Assembly: GCF_018139145.2 (NCBI RefSeq)
Contig: NC_059486.1
Span: 3,596,001 to 3,660,000, forward strand
Direction of reading: 5' to 3'
Origin: Gymnogyps californianus
Taxonomy: Eukaryota > Chordata > Aves > Accipitriformes > Cathartidae
Length of the DNA stretch: 64,000 bases
Both the position numbers and the translations under genes were made by a program. Below the pieces are notes generated by a model. It did not search any database, had not been told where the DNA came from, and was given only the letters and a program-made list of their open reading frames with translations. This document shows, piece after piece, positions 10,165 to 19,800 of the stretch (positions within the stretch are counted from its first letter, which is position 1; the number at the start of each line of letters is the position of its first letter).

Positions 10165-13100
10165 TCAGTCCCAGTGGACCTTGATGGGGGGGAAGGTCCA
10201 GAGGTCGGGGTGGCCCATATGCAGCAGGGTGCTGCAGGGTGACGTGCTCCAGCGGAAGGGGGGCACGTCATCCCAGGCGGGACCGCTGGCGGCCACCAGC
10301 CCGAAGGTGGGGGCCATGCCCAAGGAGGTGACCTGGTGCCGGTGTCGGGGAGAGAAAAAAAACAGGGGTGCAAGTCAGCATGGGGAAGCGGCAACACAGA
10401 CTGGGGGGAGCTGTCGGAGGGGGGTGAACCCCCAAAGAGGGGACCTCCAGCTCCCCCCCCAGCTCCCCCGGGGCTGCCGTGGCTCCCCCACCTTCATGTC
10501 GGTGCCGCCGTGGCAGCGCTGGCGCAGGGCAGGGAAGGGGTAGGTGCCGTTGCGGGGGTTGAGGTCGGAGCGGGCGGAGATGGCGTTCTCGGCGTTCTGG
10601 GGGGGGTCACAGCCCTCGCACCGCGACAGCGGGTCCCGCAGGTAGTTGTTGGACCTGCAAAGTGGCCAAGACAGAGTTGTGGTGAAGGCGGGGGGGGGGG
10701 ATTTTTTATAACGATGAAAAACTCACCCCCGAGTGTTGCAAATCCCTAGGGGGGTGTGGGGAACACCCAGGTTTGGAGGGTCCCCAGCACCCACCTCATC
10801 AGGCGGACCATGGAGTCCACGTCGCGGACCAGCGTCTGGTTCCGGCGGAAGATCTGGGCGCGCGGGTTCTTGTCGTAGGTGAACCAGTCGCCGTATTTCT
10901 TCACCAGCTCCCGGTTCCCGCTGGCATTGAAGATCTCCTCAAAGTACCTGGGGGGTGGGGGGGTGGGAACCCAGCAAGTCAGCACCCAAGGGTGGGGGCA
11001 AGGCCAGCATCGGCTGCCCCCCTTTATGGGGCATCAGTGGGGTGGGATGAGGCCGGACGGAGCTCACGGCAGGTTGTAGCTGGCCCAGTAGCCCTGCTGG
11101 TACAGCAGCTCCGTCTGATCAGCCGCCACCACCAGGCCCCTGCGCCGGGAGGAAGAGCATCGGTTAGAGCAGACAGTGAAATCGAGCAGGGATGGGGGGA
11201 GGACATGCTGGAAAGGGGGGCAGCCCAGGTGGGGGTCCCCACTGCTGGGTTCCCACCCTAGCCAGGGGTGCTGGGCGCCCATCACCTCCATACAAGCATT
11301 CCCGGAGAGCCTTTAGCCGCAAACCGGCAGCACAGGCAGCTCCTGCCTGTATTTGCATCCCCATCGCCCAACTCCCACCCCGTTGGGCCGGGGCAGACAG
11401 GACCCTTAGGGCTTTCCCAAACCCATGGGGACGGGCGAGGAGATGCTTCCGCGTGGCTCAGCACAGAAGCCAGCGCTCAGGGAACAACAGGGGCACTCAC
11501 GGGATCTGCTCCAGCACGGTCAGCACGCCCTGCGGCGGGCTCACTTTCCCCGGCGTGAAGGCGTTATAGTCCACCACCATCCACTGGTTGTTGTACCTGG
11601 CACAGAGAAGGGGGAAAGCATCCCTCTGGCAGCCAGCCTTTCCCCAGGAACATCCCTGCTGCCTGGGGGGAGCATCCCTCCATCCAATCCCATCCCTCCG
11701 GGAAAACATCCCACGCCCCATCACGCCCCGCTCACGTGCCGCTGTTGAACCGTCGGAAGACGGCGGCCCACTCGGGACCGCTGCGGGCCAGGCGGTTGGC
11801 CACGATGTTCCTCAGCCACTCCAGGACGCTGCCCCGTGGGTCCAGGTACTTCCACCGTGCCGGGTTGTTGTTCCCGATGGTGGTTTCCAGTGCTACCTGC
11901 GGGGAGGGAAGCAATAGGGAGGGCAGCAGAACGGGGGGGGTCCCCGAGGACCAGACCCCACTCACCAACCCGCTGCTGAGGATGTAGAAGTCATCCCCGG
12001 AGAAGATGGTGCCAGGGTAGGAGGAAAACACCTGGATGCTCCCGGGGATCTGAGAATTGCCTGGAGTGGGGGGACGCAAAAGCAGGGGAGCATCAGAAGG
12101 GGGGTGTCAGACGCAGCCCCCCCAGCCCAGCCCACGCACCGCTGGCCGAGACACGGAAGGGCAGCGTGTACTTCTTGATGATGCGCAGCATGGACTGGTA
12201 GGAGGTCCAGGTGTCGTGGGCGACCAGGAGATCCTGATGGCCCGGCAGCAGCTTGAGGAGGGCAGAGCAGGAGCCCGAGCCCAGGACGCGCCGTGGGGAG
12301 GAGCGGTTCAGGGCAGACTCCAGGTCCTCCAGGTCACCCCCCAACTGCAGCAGGCTGGGGGGAAGCAAGACCCGGGGTATCAGGTGGGGGACACCCCAGC
12401 CCAGGAGCCGAGCTGGCTCAGAGCTCGCTCTCTGTCTCTCCGTCCAGGCCGGAGGGCATTTCTCCATCCCACCCTGGTGCAGGTGCTAGTGCCAGGAGCA
12501 CCCTGGCAGCCTGAGCAGGGAGGGAAGGGTGAGCACAGCAGTAGGGAAACTGAGGCAGGGGGCTGCAGCAGACCTGGGCGGGGTGGTCCCACCACCCAGC
12601 CCATGGTGCTGGGGAGGAGGACAACCTGCCTTGGCTCCATCCTGCCCCAGCAGCAGAGGACAAGCACCCAGAGAAGGTGGGCGAGGGGGACTGGGAGCAA
12701 AACTAGGTGTCCTTGGACATCCAGAAATCGTCCCCACGGCCCCCCCCAGCAGCACCCCAACCCCTGGGGCGACCACCCCCCAATCCCCATCACCTCCGAG
12801 AAGGAGCTTACAGGAAGCCGAAGGGCGCCAGGGTGAACCTGCCCTGGGGGAAGTCCAGGCGCCCGTTGTAGCTGTCCTCCAACCCCTTCAGCTGCAGCAG
12901 GGCCAGGCGCACCTGCAGGGACAGGGGACAGAGCTGGCACTCGGCTCCCGCGGGGAAGAGGGGCGAGGGATTTTGGGGAACGGGCTCCCCCCTTCCCCCG
13001 GGGGACGCAGCAGAGCCGGTGGGTCCTGGCGCTGCTGCAGAGGCAGGAGGCGGCGCGGGGGGAACTGTCACCATCAGCAGGGCCATGACTCAGCACCAGC

Positions 13101-14111
13101 GGCCGAGGGGGGCCGAGCCACCCCCTGTGCACCCCAACAGCAGCACGTGAGGCTTCGGCGGGGAGAAAGTCACGAGTCGCTTCTGCTCGCCCAGGGGAGG
13201 AGGATCCACAGCGGCCACATCCCTGTCATCCCACCTGGAGCCCGGCCAGGACCGCGGGTACCCCTCGCTGCCTTGTCCCCTCCTCTTGATTAAAGCCCCA
13301 GTTAGCCCAGGGGGATGTAGGGGGGTTCACTCTGGGTGGGGGTACCCCATCCTCACCTGGTGCCAGTACTCGGGGTCCTCCCCTTTCCCCATCTTCTCCT
13401 CCATCCAGCCCAGGTTGGCCTCGAGGTAGCTCCGCAGCTTCTCGCAGTACTCGCTCTCATACTTGAAGGGGCCGCAGTAGCCCACCATGGTGTTCATCCA
13501 GTGCATGTACATCAGCTGGGGGACACGGCGGTGGGGTCACCGGTGGGGGTCAGCCGGGGCAGAGGGGAAGAACCGCGTCGCGTCATGCCCCTCGGGACCT
13601 CGGTTTCGGAGGGGTCACCCCTTACCTGCTCGGAGACGGCGGCCTCGGCGAGCCCGGCGGCGTAGGCCTGCAGGCTGTCGCTGTACGAGGCATTGGTGGT
13701 CACCTCCAGGAAAGCCCAGCTGGGGGGACACGGACACGGGTGGGACACGGACACGGGTGGGACGGGGCGCCCCACCCGCGACAGCTCCCTCGAGGCCGCC
13801 CCCGACGCCCCATCCCCGCTCGCCTCCGTACGAGCCCCCGCCCTGTCCCGCCCCGTCCCGTCCCGTCCCCCGCCCGGGGCAGCCCGGCCCTGCCCGGCCC
13901 GGCCCTACCCGACGGCGGAGATGCGGTCGTCGAGGCTGGCCCAGGCGACGGCGGCGGGGCGGCGGCCGGGCAGGACGCGGAGCCGCCCCGAGCCGGGCTC
14001 CAGCAGCACGGAGACATTGCGGGGGGGCGGCGGGGCGGCGGCGGCAGCGGGTCCTGCCCCGGCCAGGGCGGCGGCCAGCGCGACCGCTACCAGCGCCCGC
14101 AGCGCCGCCAT
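10165..14111 (-). CDS. PLBD2: Putative phospholipase B-like 2 (PLBD2)
   Basis: A lysosomal hydrolase of the phospholipase B-like family (N-terminal nucleophile fold, mannose-6-phosphate sorted); the physiological substrate is uncertain. Twelve coding exons in transcript order: 14111-13909, 13719-13626, 13515-13357, 12912-12812, 12354-12140, 12060-11966, 11896-11736, 11596-11501, 11139-11068, 10947-10795, 10654-10492, 10332-10165. All are GT-AG and in phase, giving 559 aa (human 589). Residues 1-26 form an alanine-rich signal peptide. The autocleavage site reads GSGS|C with Cys215 as the expected nucleophile, followed by LLVAHDTW. Sequons include RNVS, TNAS, LNRS, FNAS, RNQT and RNGT, fitting a glycosylated lumenal protein. 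The C-terminus ends in KVHWD. The start is the first ATG, in good context within a CpG-rich exon. It is divergent from SLC8B1. Confidence 0.95.
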
Positions 14112-14260
14112 GGCGGGACGGCGGCGGGGGCGGGGCGCAGGGCAGGGGGCGGGGTTGAGGGGCGGGACGGCGACAGGGCCACGCCCCCGGCAGCGCCCGC
14201 CTGCGCTGCGGGCGTGGGGGGGGGGCCCCGCAGCCCGCCCCACAAACACGCCCTGTTGCC
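13700..14260 (-). promoter_or_regulatory. PLBD2: CpG-rich promoter and first exon of PLBD2
   Basis: Dense CpG sequence covers the first two exons and the bases just upstream of the start codon, and no TATA box is evident. It includes a short GTCCC pentamer run near 13840-13870 and two copies of an 18-bp GGACACGGACACGGGTGG-like unit near 13721-13760 inside intron 1. Confidence 0.6.
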
Positions 14261-16130
14261 CCCCCCCTGGTCCTAGCCCCCCACCCAGCCCCACGCACGT
14301 GTCCACGCCTCCCACACGGCCCCATCTCCCCCCCCTCCTCTCTCCCTGCACACCCAGCCCCCCAGCCCCACGCCCGCGGGAGATGTGCGCAGGTTCACAC
14401 CCTCCCCCCCAGCCGTGCCCCACCATTGGGGAGCACGCGTGGGCCCCCTCGCCGTGGGGAACGCGGCCCCCGGCGTGTTCCCCGTGGGGTCCAACCCCAG
14501 CCGGTGCAGCCGGTGGGGAGTGCTTCAGTGAACGCCTGACAGCGGGGGGGGAGGGCTGGGCCCCACTAGGGTTTCGGGCTGGGAGGGAGGGACACGCGAG
14601 GTATTGGTGCCCAGCCCACGGGCCCCAGCGCCACCGCAGCCCCGGCCTTGTGCAATCCCGGCCGGTGCCTGTTTACTGCCCTCCCCGCTCCTCCAGCGGG
14701 CAAAGTCCCCCCGAGGCGCTGGGTGTCCCGGCGGGGGGGGGGGCAGAGGGCTCGGAGCCCCCACCCGCGGTGGCAAGATCACCGTGGGGTGTGTAAAGTC
14801 CCCGTTGCCTGGCCCTGTATAGCCCCCCGCTTGGTGTTACCCCGAGCACCGCCGCAGCTGCCTGCCTGAGGCCTGGCACGCTCGTGCCATGCCATGGCAA
14901 GGCGCCAGGTAGGACAGAGGTGGGACGGAGCTTTACCCCAAAGCCCCAGAGCCCACGCTGAACCGGGATGCCCAGCAAGTACTGGGGGCTTGGGGGCTCG
15001 GCTGGGAGCGCCGGGGTGGGGGTGCTGCTGGGGCACCGTGCCAGGGTGTGTCCCCGTGCCCGGCGGGGAGGGGACCGGTAAAGCCCTTTATTGGATCAGC
15101 CCTGGAGCCGGGAAAGGTGCCACACGCCTGGGGCTATTCTGGGCAGGGCAGCACCCCAAAGGCACCACTCGAGCAGGCACGTGGCACGGCCCAGCACGCC
15201 CCACCAACTCCCAGTTGCTGCTGGTTAATTTTCCAGTACCACCCAGTGCCCACACATCCCCACTCCTGCTCTCGGTGCTGTACGAGTCCGTGCCGGTCGC
15301 CTGCACCCAGCCACGCAGTGAGACGTGAGTGCAGAAACCAAGGTGGGAGCCACAGCGCACCCACCGCCTGCATGAGCAGGGACCCAAGCCATGCGGCAAG
15401 CACCAAAATTTGGCCGAAACCCAGGAAAACCAGTCGAGCGGAAAGCAGTGCTGTACCGCAGGGCTGGGGGCAATGCCCAGGGCAAAGCTGGGCTCTGCCC
15501 CACGCCCCGGGGCCAGCTCCTGGCAGCGCTTGGCAGGGCCAGGGCTTGCACCCAGTGGGTGCCGCTGGCCTTTGGGTGCTAGGCTGGACCTGGGCTCCTG
15601 TTGGAGGCCCTCCAAGCTGGGCGCTGCCTTTGGGTCTTTATTTTCCTTCCTTTCCCCTCTCCCTGGGGAGAAGCGCAGCATTTGACTTCGGTGAGAAACC
15701 GGCTCCCCTTGTCAGCTCCGGCTGCGGGGGCCAGCCTGCTGCCTCCTCCCCCCAGAAACTCGGCACGGGGGCTTGCAGGGGGCAGGGGCACGGCCGGGGC
15801 TGGGGGCAGCAGGGTGTCCTGGAGCAGGGTACACCAGCCATGCGATAGCTCGGTGCGGTGCGGGACACCGGCGGCAGCAAAGGCCCCTCTGTGGGGTTGC
15901 GGGGCCACCGACACGGGGGTCTGTGCAGCTCCGTGCACCGCAGCCCCGGGGCTCGACGCTGGTGTCGCTGCCCTGCCACGGGGCACAGGGTGCTGCTCCC
16001 TCCGGGACAACATCCTCAGCCTGCGATGAGCTTGCCCGGTCTCAGAGGGTCACCCCAAAGAGGGGCTGGGTGGGTGCAGCACCCAGGGTGGGTGTCCAGC
16101 CTCTGCCCTGCCGCAGCCTGCGGGCACCGG
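14260..16130. other. Intergenic DNA between the divergent genes PLBD2 and SLC8B1
   Basis: GC-rich DNA with no recognised exon, RNA gene or repeat family. Open frames on both strands translate into low-complexity, proline- or arginine-rich shadows. A few short AT-richer patches such as TGGTTAATTTTCCAG near 15222 are visible but cannot be assigned. Confidence 0.5.
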
Positions 16131-16640
16131 GATGCGGAGGGACGGGGCAGAGAGCGGGGATGGTGCGAGGGGACGGGGCAGAGACTCCCCCCCCACCCCC
16201 CCCCCACCCCGCGGCAGACACCCTGCCAGCCACGTGTAAAAAAGTGGCGCTGTCGCTTTAAGAGCGGAGGGTGGCGGCCCCTTTAAGAGGCGGGGGGGCG
16301 GGGGGGAATCAGCTGCCCGCGCACAACAGCGGGGCCGCGCCGCCACGGTGGGTCCGCGGGGCGGGTGGGGTCCCCCGGGTCCCCCCAGCATCCCCCGAGC
16401 ATCCCCCGCCCCGGGACCCCCCCACCCACCCCGGGGTCCCCATCCCCACCCGGATCGAGATCTCCCCGGCCTCTCCCTGGTTTGGGGGGTGCTCCGCGGG
16501 TCCCCTGGTCCTGCGTGGGGTGCCGGTGCCGGCCCCACTCCTGTGCTACCCCCCCTCTCCCTTTGCTCCGCAGGCGGCCCCGGGGCTGAGCCCCCCGGCG
16601 AGGACGTGGCGCGGCGGCGGTGGCTCAGCCCGACCGCGGG
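16130..16640 (+). promoter_or_regulatory. SLC8B1: CpG-rich promoter and 5' non-coding exon of SLC8B1
   Basis: A CpG-dense, TATA-less segment precedes the gene. A 9-bp motif CTTTAAGAG occurs twice about 26 bp apart (near 16255 and 16281). A plausible non-coding first exon ends at a GCCACG|GTGGGT donor near 16346, and the next exon follows a CTCCGCAG acceptor at about 16573. Exact transcription starts cannot be read from the sequence. Confidence 0.5.
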
Positions 16641-16738
16641 TTGCTGTGCCTTTTATCATTAACTTTATTATTATTATTATTTTCATTTTTAACTATTTAT
16701 TTTTTAACCCCTCCTCCGCCCTGCCCGGGGAGCGCGGG

Positions 16739-16795
16739 ATGGAGGCCCGGGCGCTGCCCCCGTTCCCCCTCCCGGGGGGCTGCTGCCAGCGGTAG
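16739..16795 (+). CDS. Upstream open reading frame in the SLC8B1 leader
   Basis: An ATG in GCGGGATGG context opens an 18-codon frame ending at TAG, 41 bp before the SLC8B1 start and out of frame with it. If the leader exon begins at about 16573, this uORF lies in the mature 5' UTR and could lower or condition translation. The peptide itself shows no motif, and no claim of a functional product is made. Confidence 0.3.
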   Translation: MEARALPPFPLPGGCCQR

Positions 16796-16835
16796 GTGCC
16801 CCCCAGGGCAGCCCCCCACCACGGGGCAGGGTGCC

Positions 16836-19800
16836 ATGGGGCCGGCCGGGGTGCTCAGCCTGGCTGGGGTGCTCAGCCTGGCCGGGGTGCTGGCGGGGGA
16901 CAGCGGGGTGCAGCCAGCCAGGACCCCGCTGCCGCTGGACCTGGGGCGCACGGTCCCTCCCGAGGGAGATGCTCTGAGCCACGGCCGGGGCCTGGATGTG
17001 AGTGTGGGGGCTGTGGTGGGGCTTGGGGGGCGGCGGGAGGGATGTGGGTGCTGCTGGGCTGGTGGGGTCCCGTCCCGTCCCTGTTTCCCCTGTCCTCGCC
17101 ATTGCGGCTGGGATCTCACCAGGATTTCCTCCGAAAACCTCGCCGCTTGCCAGGCCAGCGCCTTCCCATGGCCGGGGTTGGGTGGGGGGTGGCGTGGGGC
17201 CCTGTGCTGCTGGGGACAGGGATGGGGACCAGGGCTTGCAGCCCCGCTGTCCCTGGCACAGCCTTTGACCCACGCACACGTAGCACAGATGGGGAAACTG
17301 AGGCAGGGATGACAGTGACCTACCGAAAGCAGCCAGCAGAGGGGCAGCGTTGCCCGCAGGGCGCCCGATGGCAGCCCTCGCTGGAGGGCGGTGGGCACTC
17401 AGGGTGGGGAAGGTACTTGGGGTGCCCGGCCGAGCACCCCATGCTCTGCCCCGCAGTGCTGGGAGGTGCGGAAACACAACAGCTCCGAGTGGTGCCGCTT
17501 CATCCGGAGCAATCCCGACTGCCGGCTGGAGGGCGGCTTCCTCAACTACCTCGAGGGGGTCTTCTGCGTCTTCCCCCCCCGGCTGCTCCCCCTGGCCGTC
17601 ACCCTCTACGTAAGGACAGGAGTGGGGGCGATGCTGCTGGGGGATGCTCTGCTTTGGGGGTGGCGGGGTGGGGACCCCACTGACCCCTCTCTTCTGCCAT
17701 CCCTGACCCCGCAGGCTCTCTGGCTCCTGTACCTGTTCATCATCCTCGGCGTGACGGCGGAGAAGTTGTGAGTAGCCCCGCGGAGGAGGGGATGGTCCCC
17801 GGGGTGAGCGGGAGCCCCGTGGTCCCGGAGCAGCCCCGTCACCCCTCTCCGCCTCCTCCTCTGCCCTTCCAGCTTCTGCCCCAACTTATCGGCCATCTCC
17901 ACCAACCTGAAGCTGTCTCACAATGTGGCAGTATCCTTGGCGGGTCACAGGGGACCTCGGCCGGGGCGGGGGGGATGCAGGGATGGGGCAGGCGGCCGTG
18001 ACGGGGGCACTTCGGTGGCCCCTCGGCACCGTGCCACAGGAAACCAATTTGGGGTGCAAGGCGGAGATGGCGGTGGGGTGAGTGGCGGTGTGCTGGCACC
18101 GGGAGGGAGTCCTGCAGTGACCAGAGTGGGCAGGCACCCCACGTCCCCGCGGGGAGGAGGCCACCAGGTCTTTTCCTTGACGTCTCCTCTCCATGGTGTC
18201 ACCTTCCTGGCCTTTGGCAACGGGGCGCCTGATGTCTTCAGTGCCGTGGTCGCCTTCTCCGACCCCCGGACGGCGGGGCTGGCCATCGGGGCTGTCTTTG
18301 GTAAGGAGACCCCCACCGCCAGCTCCTCCCCGGGGGCTGCTGGCTCAGGGGGGGTGACGGGTGGGGGGAACATTGCGGGACCGTGGGATGTTCCCCCCTG
18401 AGAGGGACCCGTTGTGTTGGCAGGTGCCGGCGTGTTCGTGACCACGGTGGTGGCCGGGGGCATCGCCCTGGTCAAGCCCTTCACGGCTGCCTCCAGGCCA
18501 TTCCTCAGGGATGTCATCTTCTACATGGTGGCTGTCTTCCTCACCTTCATGGTCCTCTACTTCGGCAGGATCACGCTGGGAGAGGCTCTGGGTGAGTGCC
18601 ACGGGGGGCTGGGGCTGGGGGGGCGGCAGGAGCAGCCTGGGAATGCCGTAACCCCCCATTGCTCCCCCCATCCCAGGTTACCTGGGGCTGTATGTTTTCT
18701 ATGTCTTCACCGTGGTGCTCTGCACCTGGATTCACCGGCGGCAGCGGAGGGAAGGGCTGGCCCCCCCAGACCCTGGGAGCCAGGTAAGGGCCGCCCTGGC
18801 TGTGCTGACGGGACCCCCGGCGTGCTGGGGTCTCCCTCCACCGCCCCCCCTCCTCTTCTTTTCCCCCCAGAGATGCTGACAGATGCTGAAGAGCAGGAGT
18901 CTTCGGGCACAAACAGTGGGGACTACGGTACGTTGTGCCCGGTGGGCTCGGGACCGGCTCCGCTCTGTCCTCGGGGGTCCCAGGGACACCCAGGATGCTG
19001 CATGCGTGACCAAGCCCACGGGGCAGCCGTGGCTGGGTGCTACCCTGGGGCAGGGGGATCTCTCTGGGGCTGCATAGGCGACCGCAGCCCCATGCTGGAA
19101 GGGCCAGGGGGGGCTGGGGAGCCCCCTGCCCCGCTCAGCCACTGTGGCCCCTCGCAGGTGAGGAGTACCGGCCCCTGCTCCCCTCCCGGGAGACCTCCCT
19201 GCGCATCCTCGCCACTGCCCTCAGCCCCTTGGACTACCGCAAGTGGAGGAGGAAGCCCTGGTACTGGCGGCTCTTCAAGGTCCTCAAGGTGAGTAGGGGG
19301 GGACACGAGCTGGGAGGAGCCCCCACACGGGGCGTCCCCCTCCCTGCTGGCTCCTGGGGCTGCATCACCCCTGGGCCTTGCAATGGGGATGGTGGGACAA
19401 GGACAGGTGGGTTGGGGACAGGTCATGGAGCACCTCCCGGGGTGTCCCAGCTTGGGGGTCCCTCATCCTGCTCACGGCCGCTCCTCCCAGGTGCCCGTGG
19501 AGCTGGTGCTGCTGCTTACTGTTCCCGTCGTGGACCCCGACAAGGATGACCTGAACTGGAAGAGACCCCTCAACTGCCTGCACGTCCTCACCAGCCCCCT
19601 GCTCTGCATCCTCACCCTGAAGTCAGGCGCCTGTAAGAGCCCTGGACACCCAGGAGGGGACGGGACCGAGATGGCCACCAAAGCCCTGGGGACCACAGGA
19701 GCCCTTTGGAGCTGGCACCCTGTTCTGGGGAGGGGAGGAGGGGCCAGTGAAGAGCCAAGCCGGGGGGCCTGGTTTGCAGCTGGATGGCTCCGTCCTCCCC

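Noticed and set aside
12529..14158. Plus-strand open frames of over 220 codons opposite PLBD2
   Set aside because: They are antisense shadows of PLBD2 exons and CpG-rich introns, with no domain and no splice logic.
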